Notes: a model not told the origin generated them from the letters alone. A DNA stretch of 34,725 bases from Accumulibacter sp. (GCF_023806565.1 NZ_JAMTDV010000032.1:1-34725), one strand, 5' to 3'. Positions 7,840 through 17,461 are shown, counted from the first letter of the stretch. Numbers and translations: made by a program.

Positions 7840-8709
7840 TCACCGGAAGATCACGGTCTTGTTGGCGTGCACGAGGACACGATCCTCGAGGTGATAGCGC
7901 AGGCCACGTGCGAGTACCGCCTTCTCAATGTCCTTGCCGTAGCGGACCATGTCTTCGACCGAATCCGAGTGGTCGATACGGATCACGTCCTGCTCGATGA
8001 TCGGCCCCTGGTCCAGCTCCGTGGTGACGTAGTGGCAGGTTGCGCCGATCAGCTTGACACCACGCCGGTGCGCCTGGTGGTACGGCCGGGCACCGACGAA
8101 ACTCGGCAGAAACGAGTGGTGGATGTTGATCATCTGGCCTGGGTAGCGGTCGCACAGTTCGGGCGGCAGGATCTGCATGTAGCGTGCAAGGACCATGGTG
8201 TCGCCTTTCACTTCATCGTAGATGCGGCTGATCTCGTTGAACGCAGCCTGCCGGTTGTCGGGCGACACCGGCACATGGTGGAAAGGGATGCCATGCCATT
8301 CGACCAGTGCCTTGAAAGCGTCGTGATTGGAGATGACGCAGGGAATCTCGACGTCGAGCTCCTTCGCCTGCCAGCGCGACAGCAGGTCGTAGAGGCAGTG
8401 CTCCTGCCTGCTGACCATGATCACGACGCGCCGTTTCACCGCGGAATCGCTGATCTTCCAGTCCATCGACAATTCGCCCGCCAGTGGACGAAAGCGTTCG
8501 CGGAACTCGGCGAGGTGAAACGGTAGCGATTCGGCCTTTACTTCCATACGCATGAAATAGCGGCCATCATCGTCGCCGCTGCCGTCGGCGTGATAACCCG
8601 ACTCGAGGATCCAGCCACCGTGCTCGGCAATGAAGCCCGAGATGCGCGCGATGATGCCGATCTGGTCCGGGCACGAACCGGACAGCGTGTAGAAACGTCT
8701 AGCCTGCAT
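7840..8709 (-). CDS. purU: Formyltetrahydrofolate deformylase PurU
   Basis: PurU hydrolyses 10-formyltetrahydrofolate to formate and tetrahydrofolate, balancing one-carbon pools and supplying formate for purine synthesis. The 289-residue product has an N-terminal ACT regulatory domain (about 5-88, starting YTLSGSCPDQIGIIARIS) and a formyltransferase-fold domain from about 93. The catalytic triad of that fold appears as N195, H197 and D233, within INIHHSFLPSF and ELDQGPIIEQD, with the spacing expected from glycinamide ribonucleotide formyltransferase. It lies 13 bases after thrH on the same strand, so the two are probably co-transcribed, linking serine and folate one-carbon metabolism. Confidence 0.95.
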   Translation of the reverse strand: MQARRFYTLSGSCPDQIGIIARISGFIAEHGGWILESGYHADGSGDDDGRYFMRMEVKAESLPFHLAEFRERFRPLAGELSMDWKISDSAVKRRVVIMVSRQEHCLYDLLSRWQAKELDVEIPCVISNHDAFKALVEWHGIPFHHVPVSPDNRQAAFNEISRIYDEVKGDTMVLARYMQILPPELCDRYPGQMINIHHSFLPSFVGARPYHQAHRRGVKLIGATCHYVTTELDQGPIIEQDVIRIDHSDSVEDMVRYGKDIEKAVLARGLRYHLEDRVLVHANKTVIFR

Positions 8710-8722
8710 TGCCGTCTGCTCG

Positions 8723-9340
8723 TCAGGCCGATGCCTGCGCGACGAAAGCCTTGTCGATTTCGGCGCGCAGTTCCGCGTAGGACTGGGTAACCGGAAACTG
8801 TGGGAATTCGCGAATCACATTTTCGGGCGGGTGAAAAAGTATTCCCGCATGTGCTTCGCCAAGCATTGCCGTATCGTTGTACGAATCGCCCGCGGCAACC
8901 ACCGTGAACCGAAGCTCCCGGAGACGTCGCACCGCTTCGCGTTTTTGGTCCGGCATGCGCAGGCGGTAATCCACCAGCATGCCGTCGTTGGCGGTTTGCA
9001 GGCTGTGGCAGAACAGCGTCGGCCAGCCGAGCTGGCGCATCAAGGGGTGCGCGAACTCGTAGAAGGTATCGGAGAGGATGATCAACTGATAATCCTCACG
9101 CAGCCCATCGACAAAGGCACGAGCGCCGTCAAGCGGTCCCATGTCGGCGATGACCTTCTGAATATCGGGCAAGCCGAGCCGATGCTCGGCGAGGATGGCG
9201 AGACGCGATTTCATCAGCTTGTCGTAATCCGGCTCGTCGCGTGTGGTGCGGCGAAGCTCGTGGATGCCGGTGCGCGCAGCAAATTCGATCCAGATTTCGG
9301 GTACGAGTACGCCTTCAAGGTCGAGACAGACGATTTGCAC
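8723..9340 (-). CDS. thrH: Phosphoserine phosphatase / homoserine phosphotransferase ThrH
   Basis: A 205-residue HAD-family enzyme. Characterised ThrH proteins dephosphorylate phosphoserine and can pass the phosphate to homoserine. The HAD motifs are visible: motif I CLDLEGVLVPEIW (nucleophile D7, with E9 in place of the usual second aspartate, as known for ThrH), motif II LSDTFYEF, and the acidic motif AAGDSYNDTAML. Length and the LEGVLVPEIW start match the Pseudomonas enzyme closely and distinguish it from SerB, which carries DxD and an N-terminal domain. It heads the thrH-purU pair. An extended -10 element is visible 40 bases upstream. Confidence 0.92.
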   Translation of the reverse strand: MQIVCLDLEGVLVPEIWIEFAARTGIHELRRTTRDEPDYDKLMKSRLAILAEHRLGLPDIQKVIADMGPLDGARAFVDGLREDYQLIILSDTFYEFAHPLMRQLGWPTLFCHSLQTANDGMLVDYRLRMPDQKREAVRRLRELRFTVVAAGDSYNDTAMLGEAHAGILFHPPENVIREFPQFPVTQSYAELRAEIDKAFVAQASA

Positions 9341-9379
9341 GGCAAGCTCTCAGTGGATGTGATTTGGCGGAAAGCCGCG

Positions 9380-9388
9380 ATTCTAACA
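9380..9388 (-). promoter_or_regulatory. Extended -10 promoter element upstream of thrH
   Basis: On the minus strand TGTTAGAAT (9388-9380) fits an extended -10 element, TGn followed by TAGAAT. It would give a leader of about 30 bases before the thrH ATG. No -35 hexamer is recognisable, which extended -10 promoters tolerate. The rest of the 172-base gap between thrH and valS shows no gene and no clear terminator. Confidence 0.45.
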
Positions 9389-9512
9389 AAGTGGTCTCGC
9401 GCCGGCAGCGCCCGCGAACACGGCATTCAAGCAATCCGGCCGCGGGCGGCACATGCGATGCCGGCTCGGTCGCGGGTGACACAAGCGTCGGCGGGCAAGC
9501 GGCTGGCGACGT

Positions 9513-12332
9513 CTAGCCGTGCCCGAGGCGCTCGCGCTGTGGCTGAAGCTTGGCGAGAGTGGCGACGAAGTCGGTGAGGCGTTTTCTTTCCTGTTCGACG
9601 ACCGCGGCGGGAGCACGTGCGACGAAACTGTCGTTGGCGAGTTTGCTTTCGGACTTGCCGATCTCGCTTCGCAGCCGGGCGATCTCCTTGTCCAGTCGTT
9701 CGCGTTCGACGGCCAGGTCGATCTGGACCTGCAGCATCAGCCTGGTTTCCCCGACGATGGCGATCGGCGCACTCGCGTCGGTCGGCATTTCGTCGATGAT
9801 CTGCATCTCCGACAGCTTGCAGAGCATCTTCAGATACGGCACGAGGGTGGCCAGTTTTTCGCCCTCGCCGCTGGCCAGCAACGGAATTCGAAGCGCCGGC
9901 GAGAGATTCATTTCGCCACGCAGGTTGCGGCAGGCATACGCGAGGTTTTTCAGATACTGGACCTCTGCTTCGCTGGCCGGATCGATCTTTTCCGTCTGTG
10001 CCTGCGGATAGGCCGCGAGCATCACCGAGTCATGGGTCTTGCGGCCGGCAATCGGGGCCACCGCCTGCCACAACTCTTCGGTGATGAAAGGCAGGAGCGG
10101 ATGCGCCAGGCGCAGCACCGCTTCCAGCACCCGGGCCAGCGTCCGCCGCGTAGCGCGCTGCTCCTCCTCGGAACCCTGCTGCAACTGTACCTTCGACAGC
10201 TCAACGTACCAGTCGCAGAACTCGTCCCAGACGAACTCGTATATCGCGCGCGCGAGGAGGTCGAAGCGGTAGTCGGCGTAGTGCTGCGCTACCTCGGCCT
10301 CGGTACGCTGCAGCTTGCTGACAATCCAGCGGTCGGCGAAAGAGAAGCGCAAGGCGCCGGCGCAACTGTCCGGTGTACAGGCGTCCAGTCCGAGATCGTG
10401 GCCTGCAGTGTGCGTCAGGACGTAGCGCGTCGCGTTCCACAACTTGTTGCAAAAATTGCGGTAGCCCTCGCAGCGGTTGAGGTCGAACTTGATGTCGCGG
10501 CCCGGACTGGCCAGCGAGAGGAAGGTGAAGCGCAGTGCGTCGCTGCCGAACGCTGGTATTCCCTGTGGAAACTCCTTGCGCGTTCGTTTCTCGATCTGCT
10601 CGGCCTGCCGCGGATTCATCAGGCCACTGGTACGCTTTTCGATCAGCACTTCGAGGCCGATGCCGTCGATCAGGTCGATCGGGTCGAGCACATTGCCCTT
10701 CGACTTGCTCATCTTCTGGCCTTCTGCGTCGCGGATCAGGCCGTGCACGTATACATGTCTGAAAGGGATCTTGCCGGTGAGATGTCTGGTCATCATCACC
10801 ATGCGTGCCACCCAGAAGAAAATGATGTCGAAACCGGTAACCAGCACCGTCGACGGCAGGTAGAGATCGAGTGCCGGGTTGCTTTCGGCCGGCCACTGCG
10901 GCGTCCAGTCGAGTGTCGAAAAGGGCCAGAGCGCCGACGAGTACCAGGTGTCGAGTACGTCGGGATCGCGCGTCAGCGGTCCGTCGTAGCCCTGCGCCGT
11001 TGCCTCCGCCCGGGCCTCGGTCTCGTCATGGGCGACGAAGACCTGTCCGCTGTCGCCGTACCAGGCGGGAATCTGGTGTCCCCACCACAACTGCCGAGAG
11101 ATGCACCAGTCCTGGATGTTGGTCAGCCATTGATTGTAGGTGTTGACCCAGTTCTCCGGGAAAAACCGAATCTCTCCCGATGCGACGCAAGCCAAGGCCT
11201 TGCCGGCGATGCTGCTGCCATCGGCAGTCGGTTTGCTCATCGCGACGAACCACTGGTCGGTCAGCATCGGTTCGATGACGACGCCCGTTCGGTCGCCACG
11301 CGGCACTTTCAGCGTATGTGCGTCGACCCGGTCGAGCAGACCCGCCTGCGCCAGGTCGTCGACGATCTGCCGGCGTGCATCGAAACGATCCATGCCCTGG
11401 TAGCGGGCAGGGGCGTTTTCGTTGATCCTTGCTTCGAGCGTCAGGACCGGAATGGTGGGCAGCTTGTGGCGTTGGCCTACCGCGTAGTCGTTGAAATCGT
11501 GCGCCGGCGTCACCTTGACGCAACCCGTACCGAACGCGAGATCGACGTAGGCGTCGGCGATGATGGGGATTTCGCGCTCGCAGAGCGGCAGTCTGACCGT
11601 TTGCCCGATCAGATGCCGGTACCGTTCGTCGTCGGGATGGACCATCACGGCGGTGTCGCCAAGCATGGTTTCCGGCCGGGTCGTGGCCACCGTCAGGCTG
11701 CCGGAACCGTCGGCCAGCGGATAGCGAATGTGCCAGAGGTGGCCTTGCTCCTCTTCCTGCACGACTTCGAGGTCCGAGACTGCCGTCTGCAGGACCGGAT
11801 CCCAGTTGACCAGGCGTTTGCCGCGGTAAATCAGTCCCTCGCGGTACAGGCGAACGAAGCTCTCGGTGACCGTCCGCGACAGACCCTCGTCCATCGTGAA
11901 GCGCTCGCGGCTCCAGTCCGGCGAGGTCCCCAGGCGGCGCATCTGCCGGGTGATCGTGCTGCCCGAGTACTCCCTCCATTCCCACACCTTGGCAAGAAAC
12001 TTCTCTCGCCCCAAGTGGTGGCGCGAGATGCCCTGCGCCTCGAGTTGTCGTTCGACCACGATCTGCGTGGCAATTCCTGCGTGGTCGGTACCCGGCTGCC
12101 ACAAGGCGTTGTCGCCGCGCATGCGGTGGTAACGGGTAAGCGCGTCCATGATCGCCTGATTGAAACCGTGGCCCATGTGCAGGGTGCCAGTGACGTTCGG
12201 TGGCGGCAGGAGGATGCAGAAGGCTTGCGGCTTCGAGGGATCGAGGCCCGCGGCGAAATAGCCCCGGGCTTCCCATTCGGGATACCAGCGACGTTCGACG
12301 CCGGCCGGTTCAAAGCTCTTGGCAAGTTCCAT
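9513..12332 (-). CDS. valS: Valine-tRNA ligase
   Basis: A 939-residue class I aminoacyl-tRNA synthetase that charges tRNA-Val and edits mis-charged threonine. Visible features are the HIGH motif as HMGH (52-55) within [14 protein letters not shown], the CP1 editing domain (about 190-340, with [13 protein letters not shown] and [15 protein letters not shown]), KMSKS (540-544), the anticodon-binding helical domain, and a C-terminal coiled coil (about 870-939) typical of ValS. Both signature sequences are intact and the length is normal. It ends the pepA-holC-unknown-valS group. It probably also has its own promoter in the 47-base gap after the unknown gene. Confidence 0.97.
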   Translation of the reverse strand: MELAKSFEPAGVERRWYPEWEARGYFAAGLDPSKPQAFCILLPPPNVTGTLHMGHGFNQAIMDALTRYHRMRGDNALWQPGTDHAGIATQIVVERQLEAQGISRHHLGREKFLAKVWEWREYSGSTITRQMRRLGTSPDWSRERFTMDEGLSRTVTESFVRLYREGLIYRGKRLVNWDPVLQTAVSDLEVVQEEEQGHLWHIRYPLADGSGSLTVATTRPETMLGDTAVMVHPDDERYRHLIGQTVRLPLCEREIPIIADAYVDLAFGTGCVKVTPAHDFNDYAVGQRHKLPTIPVLTLEARINENAPARYQGMDRFDARRQIVDDLAQAGLLDRVDAHTLKVPRGDRTGVVIEPMLTDQWFVAMSKPTADGSSIAGKALACVASGEIRFFPENWVNTYNQWLTNIQDWCISRQLWWGHQIPAWYGDSGQVFVAHDETEARAEATAQGYDGPLTRDPDVLDTWYSSALWPFSTLDWTPQWPAESNPALDLYLPSTVLVTGFDIIFFWVARMVMMTRHLTGKIPFRHVYVHGLIRDAEGQKMSKSKGNVLDPIDLIDGIGLEVLIEKRTSGLMNPRQAEQIEKRTRKEFPQGIPAFGSDALRFTFLSLASPGRDIKFDLNRCEGYRNFCNKLWNATRYVLTHTAGHDLGLDACTPDSCAGALRFSFADRWIVSKLQRTEAEVAQHYADYRFDLLARAIYEFVWDEFCDWYVELSKVQLQQGSEEEQRATRRTLARVLEAVLRLAHPLLPFITEELWQAVAPIAGRKTHDSVMLAAYPQAQTEKIDPASEAEVQYLKNLAYACRNLRGEMNLSPALRIPLLASGEGEKLATLVPYLKMLCKLSEMQIIDEMPTDASAPIAIVGETRLMLQVQIDLAVERERLDKEIARLRSEIGKSESKLANDSFVARAPAAVVEQERKRLTDFVATLAKLQPQRERLGHG

Positions 12333-12362
12333 GGGGGAGCGCTGATGGTGACGGAAGCGCGC

Positions 12363-12368
12363 ATTATA
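12363..12368 (-). promoter_or_regulatory. -10 hexamer upstream of valS
   Basis: A perfect TATAAT on the minus strand lies 30 bases before the valS ATG. It would give a leader of about 24 bases. No good -35 hexamer is seen at 16-18 bases; the upstream flank is the 3' end of the preceding gene. Confidence 0.45.
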
Positions 12369-12379
12369 GCGCGGAGAAG

Positions 12380-12883
12380 CTACTGCTCCGCTGCCGGCCA
12401 GTCGGGATCGGCCGCTACCGCTTGCGCGCCGGTTTCGCCGGGCTGTGGAGCGTCCGCTGCCTGCGCCGGAAACTCGCGCAGGGCAGCGCCGATGGTCTCG
12501 GCGAGCGTATGTTGCAGTTCGTCGGCCACGCGTCGCAGGGCTGCTTCGACCAGCGCCGGCAATGTCTGCTGCAATCGATTACCAAGCGCCTCTGCGAGGT
12601 CGCTGGAGAGGGTTTGGCGCAGGCCGGCGACGTCCAGGACGGGTTCGGCGACGATCTGATCTGGGGAGACGACCTCGGTGAGGACCGGCAGGTCGTCGTC
12701 GACGATCGGAGTTGTCGCGACTCCACGCGCTGTCTCCCGGGACGCGGCCGCTACCGTCGAAGCGACGAAACTGCGGCGTCGGTGCAGCGGGCGTGGGTGG
12801 ACGCTGCGATCGTCGCTGGCCGTTCCCGCTTCGGCCCTGAGCAGCGAGTCGGCGCGACGGATCAGGTCGCTGTCGTCTGCCAT
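12380..12883 (-). CDS. Protein of unknown function between holC and valS
   Basis: I do not recognise this 167-residue product. It begins [20 protein letters not shown], continues with a basic, low-complexity stretch (about 20-60), and then has a helical amphipathic region rich in Leu, Ala and Glu (about 85-145, with [20 protein letters not shown] and [19 protein letters not shown]). The tail is Pro/Ala rich. No signal peptide or membrane segment is visible, so it should be cytoplasmic. The ATG at 12883 shares its A with the holC stop (TGATG), so translation is probably coupled to holC; the longer open frame upstream runs inside holC. Placement between two core genes suggests a real but fast-evolving gene. 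Confidence 0.72.
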   Translation of the reverse strand: MADDSDLIRRADSLLRAEAGTASDDRSVHPRPLHRRRSFVASTVAAASRETARGVATTPIVDDDLPVLTEVVSPDQIVAEPVLDVAGLRQTLSSDLAEALGNRLQQTLPALVEAALRRVADELQHTLAETIGAALREFPAQAADAPQPGETGAQAVAADPDWPAAEQ

Positions 12884-13308
12884 CAGCCCCGACCCGCCAG
12901 ATCGATGTACTGGACATCGTAGCCGCGGTCCCGGTAGAACTTGGCGCGCTGGCGGCCGGCGACGCGTTCCTGTTCGCCCTGTCCGACGACCTCGATCAGG
13001 CTCGCAAAGCGGGAAAAGCCAGGTGGCACTTCGGCGGCGAGGTTGAACAATCGCTCGTCCTGCGGCGGTGAATCCAGTTTGTCGGCGATCACCACCGGCG
13101 TCTCGCCGGCGAGCGGAGAGGCGATCGGCACGTGCGGGATGAAGCCCGTCGGGGGGTACATCCACAGGTGGCGGTCAAGCGCCGCCGCAAGTTCGGCGTC
13201 GGGCGCGTACACCAGCAGCGACTTCCTCTGGCTGACCGCCTTGCCGATCAGGGCAGCGGTTGCCGCAATCCGGTCGCTCGCGTTGTGGTAGAAAAAGACC
13301 CGTGTCAA
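12883..13308 (-). CDS. holC: DNA polymerase III chi subunit HolC
   Basis: HolC is the clamp-loader accessory subunit that binds single-strand-binding protein and, through HolD, the polymerase III tau/gamma subunits. The product (141 residues, against about 147 in E. coli) starts TRVFFYHNASDRIAATAALI and includes LLVYAPDAELAAALDRHLW, PPTGFIPH and the C-terminal KFYRDRGYDVQYIDLAGRG, all typical of the family. There is no ATG at the family start. The TTG at 13308 fits exactly, overlaps the pepA stop by two bases (TTGA) and puts the family beginning at residue 2. A longer frame would run inside pepA. HolD is not in the window. Confidence 0.9.
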   Translation of the reverse strand: MTRVFFYHNASDRIAATAALIGKAVSQRKSLLVYAPDAELAAALDRHLWMYPPTGFIPHVPIASPLAGETPVVIADKLDSPPQDERLFNLAAEVPPGFSRFASLIEVVGQGEQERVAGRQRAKFYRDRGYDVQYIDLAGRG

Positions 13309-14801
13309 CTCAGCTTGCCGGTGCGTTTCAGCAGGTAGTGGGTCAGCAGCGGTACGGGTCGGCCGGTCGCCCCCTTGTCCGTTCCCGACCTCCACGCGGT
13401 GCCGGCAATATCAAGGTGCGCCCAGGTGTATTTCCGGGTGAAACGGGAGAGAAAGCAGGCGGCAGTGATGCTGCCTCCCCAGCGTCCGCCGATGTTGGCC
13501 ATGTCGGCGAAAGGGCTCTTCAGGAGTTCCTGGTAGTCGTTCCACAAAGGCATCTGCCAGGCGCGGTCGTACGCTTCGTCCCCGGCATGGACGAGTTCCC
13601 GAGCCAGGGTGTCGTTGTTGGCGAACAGGCCGGTTGCCACGTGTCCGAGGGCGATCACGCAGGCGCCGGTGAGCGTGGCGACGTCGATCACCGCTTCGGG
13701 CTGGAAGCGTGCGGCGTAGGTCAGCGCGTCACAGAGGATCAGGCGGCCTTCGGCGTCGGTGTTGAGCACCTCGATGGTCTGACCGGACATCGAAGTCACG
13801 ATGTCTCCCGGCCGCGTCGCGCCACCCCCAGGCATGTTTTCGGTAGTTGGCACGATCACCGTCAGGTTGATCGGCAACTTCATCAGCGCGGCTGCCTTGA
13901 TTGTTCCGAGCACGGCGGCGGCGCCGCACATGTCGTATTTCATTTCGTCCATTTCCGCCGCCGGTTTTAGCGAAATCCCGCCGGTGTCGAAGGTGATTCC
14001 CTTGCCGATCAGCACCAGTGGCTTGTCATCGCTCTTGCCGCCCTTGTAATGCAGGACGATCAGCTTCGGTGGCTGGTGCGAACCCTTGGCCACTGCGAGC
14101 AGCGAGTGCATGCCGAGCGCCGCCATGTCGTCGCGTTCGAGAATCTGACAGTCGAACTTGTGGTCGCTGGCCATCTTTTGTGCGGTCTCGGCGAGATGGG
14201 TGGGAGTGCAAACGTTGCCTGGCAGATTGGCGAGATTCTTTGCCAATGACACGCCTTCGGCGATCGCCTGTCCCTGGCCCAGAGCGTCCTCGGCGGCTGC
14301 CAGTTCGTTGCGTCGGTCGACGACGAAGGTGAGTTTGCGCAGTGGCCTGCGAACCTTGTCCTTCTTGCTCTTGAACTGATCGAAACGATAGACGGTTTCC
14401 TGGGCGACGATCGTCGCCTGGCGAACACGCCACGTGGCACTGCGCTTGCGGACACCCGCCTCGGTGAGAAAAACCGTGCCGTCGAAGGATCCGGTCTCGT
14501 TGAGCGTGCGTACGGCGGTGCGGATCGCATCGGAATATTCCTTGTCGCCGAATTCCTTTTCCTTGCCGAGGCCGACCAGCAGCACGCGGTCGCACAAGGT
14601 GCCTGGAACGTTGTGCAGCAGCAGCGTGGAGCCGGCCTTTCCCTCCATGTCGCCACGCCGAATGATGTCGGAAATATGGTTGTGCGCGGCATTATCGAGC
14701 AGCTCCGCGGCCAGGGTAAGCTTGCGTGGTTCGAACACGCCCACGACCACGCAGGCGCTGCGCTGCTTTTCCGGGCTACCGCTTTTTATGCTAAATTCCA
14801 C
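13305..14801 (-). CDS. pepA: Cytosol (leucyl) aminopeptidase PepA
   Basis: A 498-residue M17-family metallo-aminopeptidase that removes N-terminal residues from peptides; in some bacteria it also acts as a DNA-binding accessory factor. The catalytic C-terminal domain shows GKGITFDTGGISLKP and the signature NTDAEGRLIL, which hold the two-metal ligands. The N-terminal domain (about 1-170) starts EFSIKSGSPEKQRSACVV. The start is set as GTG at 14801 because AGGAGG lies five bases upstream; an in-frame GTG at 14822 lies on the far side of that ribosome site and is unlikely. It is the first gene of the pepA-holC-unknown-valS run and is divergent from lptF. Confidence 0.95.
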   Translation of the reverse strand: MEFSIKSGSPEKQRSACVVVGVFEPRKLTLAAELLDNAAHNHISDIIRRGDMEGKAGSTLLLHNVPGTLCDRVLLVGLGKEKEFGDKEYSDAIRTAVRTLNETGSFDGTVFLTEAGVRKRSATWRVRQATIVAQETVYRFDQFKSKKDKVRRPLRKLTFVVDRRNELAAAEDALGQGQAIAEGVSLAKNLANLPGNVCTPTHLAETAQKMASDHKFDCQILERDDMAALGMHSLLAVAKGSHQPPKLIVLHYKGGKSDDKPLVLIGKGITFDTGGISLKPAAEMDEMKYDMCGAAAVLGTIKAAALMKLPINLTVIVPTTENMPGGGATRPGDIVTSMSGQTIEVLNTDAEGRLILCDALTYAARFQPEAVIDVATLTGACVIALGHVATGLFANNDTLARELVHAGDEAYDRAWQMPLWNDYQELLKSPFADMANIGGRWGGSITAACFLSRFTRKYTWAHLDIAGTAWRSGTDKGATGRPVPLLTHYLLKRTGKLS

Positions 14802-14842
14802 CGACCCCTCCTCAGGCAACACCCGCTGCTTGTGAAAAGCCG

Positions 14843-14872
14843 ATTATCACTGCAGTTTTTCATCAAAGTCAA
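14843..14872 (-). promoter_or_regulatory. Sigma-70 promoter of pepA-holC
   Basis: On the minus strand TTGACT (14872-14867) and GATAAT (14848-14843) are spaced by 18 bases, each with one mismatch to consensus. It lies in the 74-base gap between the divergent pepA and lptF genes, so its -35 hexamer almost touches the lptF start codon. Transcription toward pepA and lptF may therefore interfere with each other. Confidence 0.62.
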
Positions 14873-14875
14873 AGA

Positions 14876-15955
14876 ATGATCTTCCAGCGTGCCGTACGGC
14901 GCGAGTTTACCCACTCGGCGGCCGGTGTTTTCGCCGCGCTCTTCGCGATCATGATGACTACCCAGTTGATTCGTCTGCTCAACGAGGCCGTACAGGGGAG
15001 TGTCGAGCCGGGTGCCGTCGCTGCGCTGCTCGGTTTTTCGGCGCTCTATTACCTGCCGATTCTGCTCTCGCTATCATCGTTCGTCGCCATCCTGCTGACC
15101 CTGTCGCGCAGCTACCGGGATTCCGAGATGGTGGTCTGGTTTTCCTCGGGTTTGCCACTGACCGCATGGATACGACCCGTGCTGGTGTTCGCCATGCCGC
15201 TGGTGCTGACCATCACTGCGCTCTCGCTGTTTCTCTCGCCGTGGTCCCTGTCGAAGAGCGCGGAGTTCCGGGGCAAGCTGAGCTCGCGACATGACGCCGG
15301 CCAGATCTCGCCCGGTGCCTTCCAGGAGTCCTCGGCCGGTGATCGCGTGGTTTTCGTCGAAGCCGTTGCCGATGACACCAGCAATGTCTCGAACGTCTTT
15401 GTCAACGAAGTGCGGCCGGACCGTCTGGGGGTGACGATGGCCGCTTCCGGTCATCAGGAAACCGCCGAGAACGGTGATCGCTTCATCGTCCTGGAGAATG
15501 GGCGTCGCTACGAGTTTCCTCCCGGGAGCGCCGAGTTCCGCATTCTGGAGTATTCTCGCTACGCAATTCGCATAGAGACCAGGGAGGCGCGTGGCATCGT
15601 GCCGACGCCGAGGACGATGACGACTGCCGAATTGCTGCCGATCGACCTGCCGGCATATCGCGCGGAACTGCTTTACCGTGTCGGCATGCCTTTCTCGGCG
15701 ATCGTCCTCTCCTTGCTGGCGATTCCGCTGTCCTTCGTCAATCCGCGCGCGGGTCGCTCGGCGAACATGCTGCTGGCCATTCTGGTTTACCTGATCTACA
15801 ACAATCTGGTGACCATCAGCCAGGGCTGGGTGGCTAGCGGCAGGCTGTCCTTCGCCATGGGCGTGCTTGGCGTGCATCTGTTCATGCTCTGTCTGCTGCC
15901 GCTGATGTTCTACCATCGAATCACGGTGCAGTCCTTCCTGCGGCTTTCGCGATGA
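14876..15955 (+). CDS. lptF: LPS export ABC transporter permease LptF
   Basis: LptF pairs with LptG in the inner-membrane LptB2FG complex that pulls lipopolysaccharide out of the membrane and pushes it across the periplasm bridge. The 359-residue product has the family layout: an N-terminal membrane helix (after MIFQRAVRREFTHSAAGV), two further helices by about residue 120, a periplasmic jellyroll domain (about 130-265), and three C-terminal helices (about 270-355). The ATG at 14876 is the only sensible start and matches the family beginning. Its stop overlaps the lptG start by four bases (ATGA). The ATPase gene lptB is not in this window, which is usual. Confidence 0.94.
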   Translation: MIFQRAVRREFTHSAAGVFAALFAIMMTTQLIRLLNEAVQGSVEPGAVAALLGFSALYYLPILLSLSSFVAILLTLSRSYRDSEMVVWFSSGLPLTAWIRPVLVFAMPLVLTITALSLFLSPWSLSKSAEFRGKLSSRHDAGQISPGAFQESSAGDRVVFVEAVADDTSNVSNVFVNEVRPDRLGVTMAASGHQETAENGDRFIVLENGRRYEFPPGSAEFRILEYSRYAIRIETREARGIVPTPRTMTTAELLPIDLPAYRAELLYRVGMPFSAIVLSLLAIPLSFVNPRAGRSANMLLAILVYLIYNNLVTISQGWVASGRLSFAMGVLGVHLFMLCLLPLMFYHRITVQSFLRLSR

Positions 15956-17025
15956 AAGTCTATCGTCGTTACATGACGCGTGAGGTTTCCGCGGCGGTCC
16001 TTCTCGTCTTGCTGGCGTTCCTCGCGCTGTTCGCTTTCTTCGATCTGCTCGGCGAGATCAAGAGCGTTGGCGAAAGCGGCTATCAGCTGCACCATGCGCT
16101 CGGTTTCGTCCTGCTGCGCGTCCCCGGTCGTGCCTACGAGCTGATGCCGATTGCCGTGCTGATCGGCACGCTGTATGCGCTTTCCGGTCTTGCCCGTCAC
16201 TCCGAAATCACGGTTCTGCGAGCGTCCGGATTATCCACCAGCGCACTGCTCGGCGGTCTGTTTCAGGTGGCCGGTCTGTTTGCCCTGGCCACCTACCTGA
16301 CCGGCGAGTTCGTCGCGCCGCCGGCGGAAAGGGCGGCGTATCAACTGCGCTCCAGGGAGAGAGGCGGCATCGTTGGACAGGATTTGCGCTCGGGCCTGTG
16401 GGTCAAGGACGAGCAGAGTTTCGTCAATGTGCGCATCGTCCTGCCGGACGCAGGTTTGCGCGGGGTTCGCATCTATCAGTTCGACGAGAAGGGACAGTTG
16501 CGCTCGGTTACCGAAGCCGCGCAGGGGACTTACGTGCTGCCCGACAGTTGGCGGCTGAGCGACGTGCTGCAGACCATGGTGCGGGCAGAAGGGGTGGAAA
16601 TCCGCAGAATGCCGGAGCTGCTGTGGCGTTCGGCGCTCAATCCGGACATCTTGGCGGTCCTGCTGGTGTCGCCCGACCGCATGTCCATGTGGCACTTGGC
16701 GGCCTATACCAAGCATCTGGCGGACAACCACCAACAGACCAACCGTTACGACATCGCGTTCTGGAAGAAGGTGATCTATCCTTTGGCGGCGTTCGTCATG
16801 GTCGCTCTCGCCCTGCCGTTCGGTGGGGCACATTACCGCGCGGAGCGGACAAGCCTCAGGATCTTCGCCGGAGTCATGACCGGGATCACCTTCTATATGC
16901 TCAACGGTTTGTTCGCCAATCTCGGCGCGATCAACAGTTGGTCCCCGCTGCTCAGCGCCGTTACGCCATCGGCAATCTTTCTGCTGGCGGCGGCGAGCAT
17001 GATCTGGTGGGTGGAAAAGCGCTGA
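15952..17025 (+). CDS. lptG: LPS export ABC transporter permease LptG
   Basis: Partner of LptF in lipopolysaccharide export. The 357-residue product starts MKVYRRYMTREVSAAVLLVL, the usual LptG beginning, with an N-terminal helix, helices near 60-120, a periplasmic domain (about 130-265) and C-terminal helices near 275-352. The motif FWKKVIYPLAAFVMVALALPF near residue 265 is the coupling region that meets LptB. The start codon lies within the end of lptF (ATGA overlap), so the two should be made in equal amounts. It converges on the RDD gene, with only seven bases between the two stops and no visible terminator. Confidence 0.95.
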   Translation: MKVYRRYMTREVSAAVLLVLLAFLALFAFFDLLGEIKSVGESGYQLHHALGFVLLRVPGRAYELMPIAVLIGTLYALSGLARHSEITVLRASGLSTSALLGGLFQVAGLFALATYLTGEFVAPPAERAAYQLRSRERGGIVGQDLRSGLWVKDEQSFVNVRIVLPDAGLRGVRIYQFDEKGQLRSVTEAAQGTYVLPDSWRLSDVLQTMVRAEGVEIRRMPELLWRSALNPDILAVLLVSPDRMSMWHLAAYTKHLADNHQQTNRYDIAFWKKVIYPLAAFVMVALALPFGGAHYRAERTSLRIFAGVMTGITFYMLNGLFANLGAINSWSPLLSAVTPSAIFLLAAASMIWWVEKR

Positions 17026-17032
17026 CCGATTC

Positions 17033-17461
17033 TCAGTTCGTCATCACCAGGCGAGTGCCGGCGAGACGGTCGTGCAGGAACTGGCGGTCGCGATCGAAGA
17101 CGGCCCAGACGATGCCGGCACCGCCCAGGCCGATACTGGGCCAGCACAAGAGGTAGCGCAACAGCGCCTGTGCCGGGCGCAGCGGCAATCCATCACGCGT
17201 GACCAGCCGAATGCGCCACGTCTTCATGGCCAACGTTTGTCGGCCATCGCTCCAGAACCATAGGCAGTAGATCAGGAGGACAACGAAGCAGTGCGCCTGG
17301 ACCAGGATCGGGGACGCCAGGCGATGCGCGAAAGCGCCCAGGAGGACGTGCGGCAGAACCAGCAACGCGGCCAGGACGCCCAGCAGCAGCAGGCACTCGT
17401 AAACCATGCTGGCCAGGCGCCGCACGATGCTCGGGCGCCTGGCCGCTCCTCCAGCCGGCAT
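17033..17461 (-). CDS. RDD family membrane protein
   Basis: A 142-residue membrane protein of the RDD family, a poorly understood group; some members have been linked to ion transport. After a short basic start the sequence PSIVRRLASMVYECLLLLGV matches the family opening, although the family's conserved aspartate after the tyrosine is a glutamate here. Three hydrophobic segments are seen (about 20-45, 55-75 and 95-125). The end, FDRDRQFLHDRLAGTRLV, is the conserved C-terminal RDD block (RQxLHDxLAGT). The ATG at 17461 shares its A with the preceding gene's stop (TGATG), which points to coupled translation. It is the last gene of the sigma factor cluster. Confidence 0.88.
   Translation of the reverse strand: MPAGGAARRPSIVRRLASMVYECLLLLGVLAALLVLPHVLLGAFAHRLASPILVQAHCFVVLLIYCLWFWSDGRQTLAMKTWRIRLVTRDGLPLRPAQALLRYLLCWPSIGLGGAGIVWAVFDRDRQFLHDRLAGTRLVMTN

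Noticed and set aside
9519-12659. A 1046-codon open frame on the plus strand opposite valS
   Set aside because: It is antisense to a complete valS with both signature motifs; its translation is rich in Arg, His, Gln and Val with no recognisable domain. Long antisense frames are common in high-GC genes.
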